Both the position numbers and the translations under genes were made by a program. From positions 1 to 64,000 of the forward strand of contig RDXX01000081.1 in NCBI GenBank assembly GCA_004292955.1: DNA of 64,000 nucleotides. The letters are read 5' to 3'. The stretch is from Oscillatoriales cyanobacterium (GTDB lineage: Bacteria > Cyanobacteriota > Cyanobacteriia > Cyanobacteriales > Microcoleaceae). The notes beneath the pieces were generated by a model. It was not told the origin of the DNA. It saw nothing but the letters and a program-made list of their open reading frames with translations, and searched no databases. Below are positions 56,109 through 64,000 of this stretch, piece after piece. Every line of letters begins with the position of its first letter. Position 1 is the stretch's first letter.

Positions 56109-58460
56109 ATGAACGTCAGAGTCCGTCTAGCCCCCAGTCCCACCGGAAACCTCCACATCGGTACCGCCAGAACCGCCGTATTTAACTGGCTGTTTGCCCG
56201 CAACCAAGGCGGAACATTCATCCTGCGGGTAGAAGACACAGACGTAGAACGTTCTAAAAGCGAATACACCGACAACATCCTCGAAGGACTCACCTGGCTG
56301 GGTATGAACTGGGACGAAGGCCCGAGTTTTCAGTCCCAGCGTCTGGAAATCTACCGCCAAACAGTCCAAACCCTTCTCGACAAAGGACTCGCTTACCGCT
56401 GCTACACCACGTCAGCAGAACTTGACGAGATGCGGGAAGCACAAAAAGCCAACAAACAGGCCCCCCGCTACGACAACCGCCACCGCCACCTGACGGAGGA
56501 ACAGCGCGCAGCTTTTGAAGCAGAAGGGCGGCAAGCTGTGATTCGGTTTATCATTGAGGACGATCGCACGATCGCGTGGAACGACATGGTGCGCGACACC
56601 GTAACCTGGAAAGGTAGCGACCTCGGCGGCGATATGGTAATCGCCCGCGCATCCAGCGGCGGCCTCATCGGCCAGCCCCTCTACAACCTCGCCGTAGTCG
56701 CCGACGACATCGACATGGCCATCACCCACGTCATCCGCGGCGAAGATCACATCGGCAATACTCCGAAACAAATATTGCTTTACGAAGCTTTGGGCGCGAC
56801 AATCCCAGAATTTGCCCACACACCGCTGATTTTAAACGCGCAAGGGCAAAAACTTTCTAAACGCGACGGCGTTACCTCGATTTCTGACTTCAAAGATATG
56901 GGTTACATCCCCGAAGCTTTAGTCAATTACATGACTTTGCTGGGTTGGACTGCGCCGGATTCTACGCAAGAAATATTTACATTGTCCGAAGCTGCGGCAG
57001 TCTTTACATTCGATCGAGTCAACAAAGCCGGTGCAAAATTTGATTGGGATAAACTCAATTGGCTTAACGGTCAATACCTGCACAAGATGCCTGTGCCGCA
57101 ATTGACAGATTTGCTGATACCTTATTGGCAGAAAGCCGGTTATGAGTTTGATTCTAAGGCCGATCGCCCTTGGCTCGAACAAATAGCTGCTTTAATCGGC
57201 CCGAGTCTCGTTCGCTTAACCGATGCTGTCGGTATGTGCAAGTTGTTCTTCTTGCCAACTTTGGAATACGAAGAAGAAGCACTCGCACAGTTGCAGCAAT
57301 CAGGCGCTGCACAGGCTTTACAAGCAGTTCAAGAAGCTCTGGAAAGTCATCCCACCCTAATAGCAGCAGAAGCTCAGAAAATCACTAAAAAGCTCAGTAA
57401 AGAGAAAAATCTTAACAAAGGGCTGATTATGCGATCGCTCAGAGCCGCTCTGACAGGTGCAATGCACGGCCCCGACCTGATAGAATCTTGGGTAATCCTT
57501 CACCAGCGGGGGACGGCTAAAACCCGCTTGCTTGATGCCATTAGCAACTTGAATTTGCCGGCAGTTGGTGTTGCGGCCGAAACTCCTAGCCTAGAACAAC
57601 CCAAAGCCGAAACTCCCGCCGAAATTTCCGAGCGGGAACAGCCAGCAGTCGAGGTTTCAACAGTCGAAACACAGGCGGTTGAACTATCAGCAGCAGAGGT
57701 TACAGCAGTCGAAACACCGACTCTTGAAACAGTCGAAACGCCTTTGGTAGAACCAGCAGCAGAGGTTACAGCAGTCGAAACACCGACTCTTGAACCAGCA
57801 GCGGAAGTTACAGCAGTCGAAACGCCGACTCTTGAACCAGCAGCGGAAGTTACAGCAGTCGAAACGCCGACTCTTGAACCAGCAGCGGAAGTTACAGCAG
57901 TCGAAACACCGGCTGTTTCAACAGTCGGAACGGAGGTTTCAGCAGTCGATATTTCGGCAGTTGAAACAGCCGCAGCAGCAGTTGAAATACCTGCCGCCAA
58001 TCAGCAAAAAACTATTGCGAGTGGAGAAATGACTTCATCAAACGAACCAGAAACAACCGTTATCATCACCGAAATTCCTGCTGAAAATGAAGCAGACAGT
58101 TCGAGCGGTAGCACAAAAGTCATCATTACCGAAGAACCAAATCAGACACAGCAGATCAAAGAACAAATTATTTCAATTTTGTCGGAGTTTCCTGCTTACA
58201 TCGGCAGCTTTTACGAGCAGTACAAAAGTCCCTTGACAGTTGTCGGTGTCATATTAGCCTCGATTGTTTCTTTGAAAGTGCTTTTGGGCATTGTAGACGA
58301 ACTCAACGACATCCCCCTGCTAGCACCCACATTCGAGCTAATTGGTATCGGATACAGCGCCTGGTTTATCTACCGCTATTTGCTCCGCTCTTCCAACCGC
58401 CAACAATTAGGTCAAGAAATTCAAGCTTTGAAAGAACAAGTTTTTGGCAAAAAGTCCTAA
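56109..58460 (+). CDS. gltX: Glutamyl-tRNA synthetase with repeat linker and CAAD membrane domain
   Basis: A 783-aa protein. Residues 1 to about 480 are a complete class I GluRS: the HIGH-type motif [14 protein letters not shown] near residue 8 and the KMSKS-type motif KLSKRDG near residue 252. It charges tRNA-Glu for protein and tetrapyrrole synthesis. Residues about 490-670 are a Val/Glu/Thr/Pro linker with tandem 14-residue units ([14 protein letters not shown]). From about 682 the CAAD domain follows, with two helices ([18 protein letters not shown] and [16 protein letters not shown]) that anchor some cyanobacterial aminoacyl-tRNA synthetases in thylakoids. A terminator lies at 58490-58534. 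Confidence 0.97.
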   Translation: MNVRVRLAPSPTGNLHIGTARTAVFNWLFARNQGGTFILRVEDTDVERSKSEYTDNILEGLTWLGMNWDEGPSFQSQRLEIYRQTVQTLLDKGLAYRCYTTSAELDEMREAQKANKQAPRYDNRHRHLTEEQRAAFEAEGRQAVIRFIIEDDRTIAWNDMVRDTVTWKGSDLGGDMVIARASSGGLIGQPLYNLAVVADDIDMAITHVIRGEDHIGNTPKQILLYEALGATIPEFAHTPLILNAQGQKLSKRDGVTSISDFKDMGYIPEALVNYMTLLGWTAPDSTQEIFTLSEAAAVFTFDRVNKAGAKFDWDKLNWLNGQYLHKMPVPQLTDLLIPYWQKAGYEFDSKADRPWLEQIAALIGPSLVRLTDAVGMCKLFFLPTLEYEEEALAQLQQSGAAQALQAVQEALESHPTLIAAEAQKITKKLSKEKNLNKGLIMRSLRAALTGAMHGPDLIESWVILHQRGTAKTRLLDAISNLNLPAVGVAAETPSLEQPKAETPAEISEREQPAVEVSTVETQAVELSAAEVTAVETPTLETVETPLVEPAAEVTAVETPTLEPAAEVTAVETPTLEPAAEVTAVETPTLEPAAEVTAVETPAVSTVGTEVSAVDISAVETAAAAVEIPAANQQKTIASGEMTSSNEPETTVIITEIPAENEADSSSGSTKVIITEEPNQTQQIKEQIISILSEFPAYIGSFYEQYKSPLTVVGVILASIVSLKVLLGIVDELNDIPLLAPTFELIGIGYSAWFIYRYLLRSSNRQQLGQEIQALKEQVFGKKS
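57753..57920 (+). repeat. 42-bp tandem repeats in the gltX linker
   Basis: About four 42-bp units (GCAGTCGAAACGCCGACTC and on) code for 14-residue Val-Glu-Thr-Pro units. Two units are almost identical at DNA level, so the linker length probably varies by recombination. The enzyme core and CAAD domain are outside the array. Confidence 0.85.
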
Positions 58461-58489
58461 ATTTTTGTTGGTAATTTGTTGATTTTGTA

Positions 58490-58535
58490 CCCGATACTGA
58501 CAAGTTTAAATATGTTGTCAGTGTCGGGTTTTTTA
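58490..58535 (+). terminator. Rho-independent terminator of gltX
   Basis: CCCGATACTGACAA at 58490-58503 pairs with TTGTCAGTGTCGGG at 58515-58528 (with one mismatch or G-U), followed by TTTTTT. It lies 30 bp after the gltX stop. Confidence 0.88.
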
Positions 58536-58892
58536 ATGAAGGAAGTTCGGCAACGGATTGTGTAACGGATGGAAGGTAGAAGGTAGAAGGTAGAAGGTAG
58601 AAGGTAGAAGGTAGAAGGTAGAAGGTAGTAGCCGTAGGGTGCGTCGAAGAAAGAAAAATCCCTCAATACAAACCCAAAATCTGACAGCGACGCACCAGCC
58701 ATAGCGAGCAGACTCGTAAACAAAACAACTGTTTGTCTTGTTTGCTTAACTATCGTTTCATACCAAATTCTGGTTATTCATCCCCGTTATGAATTGTCTG
58801 GTGCGTCGCTGTTTGGGGCATGAAAACTGAATAACTTAAGCAACTTTGCTTCCCGATTTTTGTTCCAGTAAGGACGAAGGGGGGATAGTCGC
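58536..58892. repeat. Repeat cluster: dispersed unit, heptamer array, GTGCGTCGC palindrome
   Basis: No gene. In order it has the unit seen in the nuclease gene (GGAAGTTCGGCAACGGAT at 58541), eight or so GAAGGTA heptamers (58570-58627), and the GGTGCGTCG..CGACGCACC inverted repeat (58636-58696) also found at 13410. A further GGTGCGTCGC half site lies near 58800. Confidence 0.75.
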
Positions 58893-59121
58893 CTAGGTTA
58901 TTAAATTTTCATTCCTTAGATGTTCGGGCAATATTCTCTTTCCGATTAGATGTGATGTTGCTTTTCCTACTAAAAATTTATCGAATATGTATAATGGTGC
59001 ACTTAAAAATCCTAATTTATTCAAAATCATTGCTTTCATGACTTGTCCTGGGTTCAGAAGTTCTTGGGTTCTTATTCCTACTATGAAAGTTGAATTCTTC
59101 TACTAATTCCATCTCGTCCAT
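58893..59121 (-). pseudogene. Fragment of an IS1634-type transposase (DUF4277)
   Basis: On the minus strand the sequence reads MDEMELVEEFNF, then after one frame change TQELLNPGQVMKAMILNKLG, FLSAPLYIFDKFLVGKATSH and LIGKRILPEHLRNENL, ending at a TAG at 58893. This is the N-terminal DUF4277 region of IS1634-family transposases. Only about 75 residues are left. The MITE at 59126 begins 5 bp from its start codon. Confidence 0.7.
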
Positions 59122-59125
59122 AGCA

Positions 59126-59232
59126 CAATACCGTTTACTTAAGACCGCCCTGGGGGTAAAACCCTATGAAAAATAGATACGGAGATTGCTTCGTTCCTCT
59201 CGAAGTAGCATCTTAAGTAAACCGTATTGGTC
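59126..59232. repeat. MITE-like element, copy 2
   Basis: AATACCGTTTACTTAAGA at 59127-59144 and TCTTAAGTAAACCGTATT at 59210-59228 are inverted ends with one mismatch. The internal GGAACGAAGC-type sequence and the ATCTATTTTTCAT motif match the copy at 5743-6030 in the opposite orientation. No coding capacity. Confidence 0.8.
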
Positions 59233-59336
59233 TATAGCAATCCTAAATCATTTGTAAATTTCTTACTCCCTCCCCGAACTCGCTCTGAGGGTTGGGGTGG
59301 GGTAAAAAAATTACGACTCCTGCAAAGATTGCTATA

Positions 59337-59492
59337 GTAGAAGATTTAATTCGAGCAGAAGAAGCACATCTACAGCAACTCGAACAGCAAAATCAGCAAC
59401 TAGAACAGCAAGTTAATGCAGAAAGGTAGCACGTAGAAAGATTGAAACAGTGGCTTCGAGAATTGGAGGTAGACCTGGATACAGCACTTTAA
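59337..59492 (+). pseudogene. C-terminal remnant of a Uma2-family gene
   Basis: A frame with one internal TAG reads LIRAEEAHLQQLEQQNQQLE, then after the stop VERLKQWLRELEVDLDTAL and TAA. Many cyanobacterial Uma2 proteins end in such a coiled coil closing with an L-R-x-L-G/E-x-D-x-D pattern. The nuclease domain is gone. The reading is by resemblance to that tail. Confidence 0.5.
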
Positions 59493-59569
59493 ATTGCAAT
59501 GCAAAGTCTGATGTAACGTCTGGATTAATTGGTCAGCTCTTTTCTGAAGATAGCAATCACAATCATATT

Positions 59570-59628
59570 GGTTCGTAGTGAGGAATTTAGTCCTCATAAT
59601 TAAAGGACTAAATTCCTCACTACGAACC
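59570..59628. repeat. Palindromic repeat, GTAGTGAGGA family, copy 2
   Basis: A 59-bp palindrome GGTTCGTAGTGAGGAATTTA and complement. It is a variant of the copy at 7302 in which ACTTTAG is AATTTAG on both arms; the paired changes keep the hairpin. Confidence 0.85.
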
Positions 59629-59768
59629 GTTTTTATTAGGAATGATTGATTGGACGCGATCTGATATAGAGTCTGATTTTTTAAAGAAGTCGAGCCTGTG
59701 GGTATTCTATGAATGCCTGGTTATCATACAATGATTGTAGATTAAGTGATTTTCTACGGGTCAAAGTC

Positions 59769-61085
59769 GTGGCTTTCAAAATTGGTTTGCTAGGTTTGGG
59801 TACGGTTGGCGCGGGAACAGCAGAGATTTTGCTCTCCCCAGATGGGCGCCATCCGCTGTTGCAGGAATTGGAAATCTATCGGGTGGGAGTGCGCGATATT
59901 TCTCGAACTCGGTCTTTACAATTGCCAGAAAATGTGCTGACAACTGACCTAGAGGCGATCGCGACTGACCCGGAAATTGATATTGTAGTAGAACTGATTG
60001 GCGGATTGGAACCGGCGCGATCGCTCATTCTGAAAGCGATCGACAACGGGAAGCACGTAGTCACCGCCAACAAAGCAGTTATCGCCCGCTACGGTAATGA
60101 AATCTTCGACGCTGCTAATGCAAAAGGCGTTTATGTAATGCTAGAAGCTGCGGTGGGCGGCGGCATTCCGGTCATTCAAACCCTCAAACAATCTTTAGGT
60201 GCAAACCGCATCAAAAGTGTCACCGGCATCGTTAACGGCACAACTAATTACATCCTGACGCGGATGCAGACAGAAGGTGCAGACTTTGGCGAAGTCCTCG
60301 CGGACGCTCAGCAATTAGGTTATGCTGAAGCTGACCCTACAGCAGATGTGGATGGATGGGATGCTGCTGATAAAATTGCTATTTTAGCTTCGTTAGCTTT
60401 TGGCGGACGCATCAATTTAGCAGATATTCACTGCGAAGGTATCAGGCAAGTTAGCGCGGCTGATATTGACTACGCCGACAAGCTGGGATTTACGATCAAA
60501 TTGCTGGCTATTGCTCAAGAAACTAGCAAAATTTCCGAACATAATGGGGATGCAGAAGGGGAACTCCTCTCGATTCGGGTGCATCCTACTTTTGTGCCGA
60601 AAGCTCATCCGCTGGCTAGTGTGAACGGCGTTTACAATGCAATTTTAGTCGAAGGAGATGCGATCGGGCAATTGATGCTCTACGGGCGCGGTGCGGGGGC
60701 TGGGCCCACAGCCAGCGCGGTAGTATCCGACATTTTGAATGTGGCTGCTATCCTGAAAACCGAAACTGTGCCGATTCCCCATCCTTTGCTGAGTTGCACT
60801 CACCAACACTACTGCAAAATAGCAGAAATGCAGGAACTTGTGACTCGGTTTTACGCGCGTTTTCTGACGCGGGATACGCCCGGGGTAATTGGCAAACTTG
60901 GCACTTGTTTCGGCAACCACCAAGTTAGTTTGGAGTCCATTGTGCAGACGGGAATTCACGGCGATTTAGCAGAAATTGTTGTCGTGACTCACGATGTTCG
61001 GGAAGGTAATTTCCAACAAGCACTCGATGAAATTCGCGCGATGGAAGCAGTCGATAGTATTGCGAGCACGTTGCGAGTTTTGTAA
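59769..61085 (+). CDS. hom: Homoserine dehydrogenase
   Basis: A 438-aa enzyme from GTG 59769; an ATG at 59709 would add 20 residues that do not fit the family start. It reduces aspartate semialdehyde to homoserine in threonine and methionine synthesis. The NAD(P)-binding start is IGLLGLGTVGAGTAEIL. The central part has HVVTANKAVIARYG, GGGIPVIQTLKQSL and GIVNGTTNYILTRM, with the catalytic region AEADPTADVDGWDAADK. The C-terminal ACT domain (RDTPGVIGKLGTCFGNHQVS) is the usual allosteric threonine site. Length is normal. Confidence 0.97.
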   Translation: MAFKIGLLGLGTVGAGTAEILLSPDGRHPLLQELEIYRVGVRDISRTRSLQLPENVLTTDLEAIATDPEIDIVVELIGGLEPARSLILKAIDNGKHVVTANKAVIARYGNEIFDAANAKGVYVMLEAAVGGGIPVIQTLKQSLGANRIKSVTGIVNGTTNYILTRMQTEGADFGEVLADAQQLGYAEADPTADVDGWDAADKIAILASLAFGGRINLADIHCEGIRQVSAADIDYADKLGFTIKLLAIAQETSKISEHNGDAEGELLSIRVHPTFVPKAHPLASVNGVYNAILVEGDAIGQLMLYGRGAGAGPTASAVVSDILNVAAILKTETVPIPHPLLSCTHQHYCKIAEMQELVTRFYARFLTRDTPGVIGKLGTCFGNHQVSLESIVQTGIHGDLAEIVVVTHDVREGNFQQALDEIRAMEAVDSIASTLRVL

Positions 61086-61135
61086 GAATTGCACAAGGTT
61101 ATACCAATTTTTTATGAGGTTGCATAGAATCCGAT

Positions 61136-61214
61136 CCCCCCTAGCCCCCCTTAATAAGGGGGGGACAAGATTCCGATCAAAGTCCCCCTTCTTAAGGGGG
61201 ATTTAGGGGGATCG
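61136..61214. repeat. Pyrimidine/purine repeat (CCCCCCTTAATAAGGGGGG)
   Basis: Two C/G palindromic units lie 20-30 bp apart (CCCCCTAGCCCCCCTT and CCCCCTTCTTAAGGGGG). A related unit is inserted in frame in the aminotransferase gene at 21385-21423. No gene lies in 61086-61341. Confidence 0.75.
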
Positions 61215-61246
61215 AGATATGTGCAACTTCACATTAAATTGGTATT

Positions 61247-61302
61247 AGTAGTGAGGACTTTAGTCATTCTTTTCCTGAGGACTAAAGTCCTCACTACGAA
61301 CC
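61247..61302. repeat. Palindromic repeat, GTAGTGAGGA family, copy 3
   Basis: TAGTAGTGAGGACTTTAGTC at 61247 faces GGACTAAAGTCCTCACTACG and AACC up to 61302. The left end is slightly decayed. It lies about 40 bp upstream of the lipase-like gene. Confidence 0.85.
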
Positions 61303-61341
61303 TTTTTTAGATTGTTTTTAATTTAGTATGGATCAATAAAA

Positions 61342-62178
61342 TTGGATTTTGTCGATCGCCCTACAGGAAGGCACTTGCTAGATTCCCTCTACGAAAAGTT
61401 TGCCAAACCCCAACTCCACGATACTGAGGATCCCAGCAATCCGTCAATTTATGTTCGGCACGCAGAGGGGCAAGTTGTTGATGGAAATTATACCATAGAA
61501 AAAGTGTTTGAAGACTCGCGCACTGGTTTTTATGCTGAAAGTCGCCTTCCGGTTTCTGGGAATAATCCGCCCGTGCTCGTGATTCGCGGATACGGTTCGT
61601 GGTATCCTTTCGATCGCGTTTTGGAAGATACACCCGATGTATTTATGGCCAAAGTACAACGCCAGTTAAAAGCGGCGGAAACTGTAGGCGCTATAGATTG
61701 GCTTAAACAGCAATTTCGCAGCGGAAATCCGGCGGATGTCATCGGAGAAAGTTTGGGCGGCAAAGTTGCTCAGCAAATTGTAGCAAAATATCCGGGTTAT
61801 CTGCGATCGACTGTAACGTTTAATTCTTTGGGCGTTGCGGAAAAGTTAGCTGAAACTTGCACCGCTAACAATGTTTTTCACTACTTTACTTTAGGCGAAA
61901 GGTATGCTTTCTGGGCAAATGGAGGCGATTACATACCGGGAACGATTTTTGTGATTTCCCAAAAAGGGAAAAACTGGTGGTATAAAATCGAAGAGGCGAT
62001 CGTCCGAATGGCCCGTTTTGAAGGCAAGTTTCGCAAAAGGCGAGTCCTGGTGGTAATGTTGGCTCAGTTGCTGTTGTTAAATCGGCATAATGCGATCGTC
62101 CTCAACAAGAAAAAGCCGGTAGTCGTTGAGATCGATCGCGCGCAACTGCAAATTTTCCGAAAAAGCCGCTTCACCTAA
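61342..62178 (+). CDS. Lipase-like alpha/beta protein, possibly truncated at the 5' end
   Basis: A 278-aa frame that starts at TTG 61342 with no good ATG. The nucleophile elbow is VIGESLGGKVAQQI and a strand VLVIRGYGSWYPF precedes it. The C-terminal 60 residues are basic (FRKRRVLVVMLAQLLLL). The start lies just after a palindromic repeat, so the native 5' end may have been lost. Substrate unknown. It converges on, and overlaps by 4 bp, the 165-aa gene. Confidence 0.65.
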   Translation: MDFVDRPTGRHLLDSLYEKFAKPQLHDTEDPSNPSIYVRHAEGQVVDGNYTIEKVFEDSRTGFYAESRLPVSGNNPPVLVIRGYGSWYPFDRVLEDTPDVFMAKVQRQLKAAETVGAIDWLKQQFRSGNPADVIGESLGGKVAQQIVAKYPGYLRSTVTFNSLGVAEKLAETCTANNVFHYFTLGERYAFWANGGDYIPGTIFVISQKGKNWWYKIEEAIVRMARFEGKFRKRRVLVVMLAQLLLLNRHNAIVLNKKKPVVVEIDRAQLQIFRKSRFT

Positions 62179-62672
62179 ACCCCTACCAAAGCCTTCGATG
62201 CGCCCGGTGACTGATTTTCCCGCGCTGCGACGGCGAGTACCAGACAAAGCGCTGCGATCGCTTTTTCCCACTCTTCCTTGACGGCGGTGGGTTGAACCCC
62301 ATCAAAGGCGCTAACTAACCGAGGAATCGATCGATCTAATGCAAGTCTTGGAATCGATTTGTGCATCTCAACTAAATCAGTTAAACTCTCTTGATTCTTC
62401 AGAAAACCGACTACCCATTTTGTAGCATGATCTGGACTATCTGGGACATTTTTAATTCCTAATTCAGTTTGCAACCAATCATAAAAAGCTGGGAGTTTTT
62501 GGGATAATATAGCCCCAGCAGTAGGCAAACTTTCTTTAAGCAAAGCAGTATCCAGACTTCCCAAGAGTTGATTGAATTCCGGTGAATCCAGCAAGCTGGT
62601 TAATGGAAGTGCAAGCAGGGCTTCGGAAGCATCAGAGGATAAATTTAAAGTGCGCGAAAATGTTGATAGCAT
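62175..62672 (-). CDS. Hypothetical helical protein
   Basis: A 165-aa protein made almost only of helices (ASEALLALPLTSLLDSPEF, WVVGFLKNQESLTDLVEMH) with a hydrophobic C-terminal segment (AIAALCLVLAVAA). No family is recognised. It is separate from its neighbours by more than 100 bp upstream. Confidence 0.6.
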   Translation of the reverse strand: MLSTFSRTLNLSSDASEALLALPLTSLLDSPEFNQLLGSLDTALLKESLPTAGAILSQKLPAFYDWLQTELGIKNVPDSPDHATKWVVGFLKNQESLTDLVEMHKSIPRLALDRSIPRLVSAFDGVQPTAVKEEWEKAIAALCLVLAVAARENQSPGASKALVGV

Positions 62673-62787
62673 TGGAAAGTCTCTCAGAAAGATGATGCTT
62701 TCACTATGCCAGTAACGCAGAGCAATGAATATGAGCTACCTCATATTAACCCATTTTGATTAGGAATAATTAAATTGAACCCATTTT

Positions 62788-63363
62788 TTACGCTAGCAAC
62801 TCATCGACGGCAATACTAAAACCTGGCAAAACTATTTGAGTGCTGACGACTTCACCTATGGTAAATAAAAGTCTCTGCTGTTGAGTGACAACAACAATCC
62901 ACTGACTCTCAGGAAGTACCAGCCATATTTCTTGACAGCCCGATTGCAGGTATTCATTGGTTTTGGCAAATACTTCTTCCGCTTTATCAGTAGGAGAAAT
63001 AATTTCAGCAATCAACGGAAAACTTTGAGGAAGTATGGTAAAATCATTAAATTGGGCGACTAATTCTGGTGTCAAGTAGGAAACATCAGGACAGCGACCT
63101 CTCCCTACTGTACGGCAACCTGTTTCTGTGTAAACTTCTCCACCTTGTCCGCTGGAAATTGCGTAATTTCCCCAGTAGCGGGATAGCCGAGATTGAATCC
63201 GACCAGTTTTTGCTGTCATGCCGTTTTTTTCTACTAATTCTCCATCGATCCATTCTGTGCTGTCAGGCGGGTTTTCCATCCATTCTTCTAGGGAAATTCT
63301 GGGAGATTCAATAACTTGAATTTCCCTGGATTCGATGAGTGAACTTACCATCATGTGAGTCAA
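62788..63363 (-). CDS. Uma2-family (DUF820) endonuclease-like protein
   Basis: A 191-aa protein with the family pattern ISLEEWMENPPDSTEWIDGE, GRIQSRLSRYWGNY, CRTVGRGRCPDVSYL, FPLIAEIISPTDKAEEV and LQSGCQEIWLVLP. The Glu and Asp in these motifs are the presumed metal ligands. The third Uma2 trace in this 12 kb, together with 52686 and the remnant at 59337. Biological role not known. Confidence 0.92.
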   Translation of the reverse strand: MTHMMVSSLIESREIQVIESPRISLEEWMENPPDSTEWIDGELVEKNGMTAKTGRIQSRLSRYWGNYAISSGQGGEVYTETGCRTVGRGRCPDVSYLTPELVAQFNDFTILPQSFPLIAEIISPTDKAEEVFAKTNEYLQSGCQEIWLVLPESQWIVVVTQQQRLLFTIGEVVSTQIVLPGFSIAVDELLA

Positions 63364-63449
63364 TCCTTCTATATGTGTACTATCTCACAATTTGAGCGGA
63401 ATATTAAGTTTTCTAGAGTGAAGACCGGGGCGGGTTTATAATAAAATAG

Positions 63450-63508
63450 GTTTGTAGTGAGGACTTTAGTCCGCAACAAATAAGGACTAAAGTCCTCACT
63501 ACGAACCT
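63450..63508. repeat. Palindromic repeat, GTAGTGAGGA family, copy 4
   Basis: GGTTTGTAGTGAGGACTTTA at 63450 faces its complement ending ACTACGAACC at 63508, with a short AT-rich loop. It lies just beyond the 3' end of the PhzF gene. Confidence 0.88.
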
Positions 63509-63533
63509 ATATAGGAAGCTATATTTGAATGTT

Positions 63534-64000
63534 TTAAACAAATTCTCCTTTCGCCACCATCACCACTTTACCTCCCACCAAAACTTCTATTTCTTCCTGA
63601 TTTTTTTGAGCTTTCAACAACAGCAACGAAGGTCTACCAATTTCATAACCCTGTTCGACTCTCACATCAATCTTTGATTCCCCGCAATAAGTATATTCTA
63701 CCAAATATCCAGCCAAACAGCCATTGGCACTGCCCGTCGCCGGATCTTCGGGGATTCCTAAGGAATGGGCGAAAACTCGGACGTTTAAATCATTAATGTC
63801 GCTGTAAGTTTCTGGGCAGAATATCAAAATTTCTTTGGCTTCTGTGGTATTAATTAATTCAAAATATTTATCTAAGTTGACTTGAGCTTTTTTGACGGCT
63901 GCGAGGGTTTTTAACGGGACAATTATAAACGGTACTCCGGTAGAAACTTCTTGAATTGGGAAGTTTGTCTCAATCTCATCGGGTTGTAAATTTAGGACGC
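63534..64000 (-). CDS. PhzF-family isomerase/epimerase (5' part beyond the window)
   Basis: The 3' 155 codons of a gene whose start lies beyond position 64000. The frame holds VSTGVPFIIVPLKTLAAV, then VRVFAHSLGIPEDPATGSAN, where DPATGSA is the signature loop of PhzF/diaminopimelate-epimerase-like folds, and ends GGKVVMVAKGEFV. These small enzymes isomerise or epimerise diverse metabolites; the substrate is unknown. The catalytic N-terminal Glu is outside the window. Confidence 0.9.
   Translation of the reverse strand, partial: VLNLQPDEIETNFPIQEVSTGVPFIIVPLKTLAAVKKAQVNLDKYFELINTTEAKEILIFCPETYSDINDLNVRVFAHSLGIPEDPATGSANGCLAGYLVEYTYCGESKIDVRVEQGYEIGRPSLLLLKAQKNQEEIEVLVGGKVVMVAKGEFV

Noticed and set aside
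57500-58000. Thr/Ser/Val-rich frame on the minus strand of gltX
   Set aside because: It is a shadow of the 42-bp repeats in the GluRS linker.
58570-58627. Possible CRISPR or microsatellite gene at the GAAGGTA array
   Set aside because: It is a simple heptamer tandem repeat with no spacers and no open frame.

Overview
The window comes from a filamentous cyanobacterium, most like Microcoleus/Oscillatoria. The evidence is the many HIP1 octamers (GCGATCGC), heptamer tandem repeats and families of small palindromic repeats, a PEP-CTERM surface protein, a glutamyl-tRNA synthetase carrying the cyanobacterial CAAD membrane domain, a DUF3120 protein, and CHAT/TPR and Uma2 families. All assignments were made by reading the sequence; no database search was run.

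Layout. 0-25.4 kb is chromosomal: a GT2 glycosyltransferase, gamma-glutamyltransferase, a PEP-CTERM adhesin-like protein, panD, a DnaJ/pentapeptide fusion, alpha/beta hydrolases, DUF3120, a ferrochelatase-like protein with a His-rich tail, and then a conflict-gene island. That island holds hicAB, a DUF433 antitoxin whose toxin gene is broken, a two-gene operon of a P-loop ATPase and a TPR-CHAT caspase-like protease, and an orphan polymorphic-toxin C-terminus with a candidate immunity gene. It is followed by a class V aminotransferase, a TM0106-type nuclease, a phytase/esterase-like protein and tRNA-Asp(GTC).

25.47-52.64 kb is an integrated mobile element of about 27.1 kb. It is bounded by a perfect 54-bp direct repeat that copies the 3' part of tRNA-Asp. 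It carries a tyrosine integrase next to the tRNA; a leftward block of small genes ending in a lysis-like trio (coiled-coil membrane protein, two-TM holin-like protein, L,D-transpeptidase-like enzyme); a short ribbon-helix-helix regulator at the divergence point; a rightward block of small beta-rich proteins ending in a 796-aa repeat protein; a leftward replication block (PrimPol and an ASCH-domain protein split by a frameshift); an XRE regulator; and a rightward block ending in a membrane-anchored P-loop ATPase and a zinc-ribbon protein. I see no terminase, portal, tape-measure protein, relaxase or conjugation pilus genes. It may be a tailless temperate virus or a capsid- or vesicle-borne satellite; this is inference.

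52.6-64 kb is chromosomal again: Uma2 nucleases, a DCC thioredoxin-like protein, a degenerate IS200/IS605-type TnpB element, gltX with a repeat linker and CAAD domain, a 1.3-kb graveyard of transposase and Uma2 remnants and MITEs, homoserine dehydrogenase, a lipase-like protein and a PhzF-family protein cut by the window end. Palindromic repeats recur between genes and in two cases appear inside reading frames.
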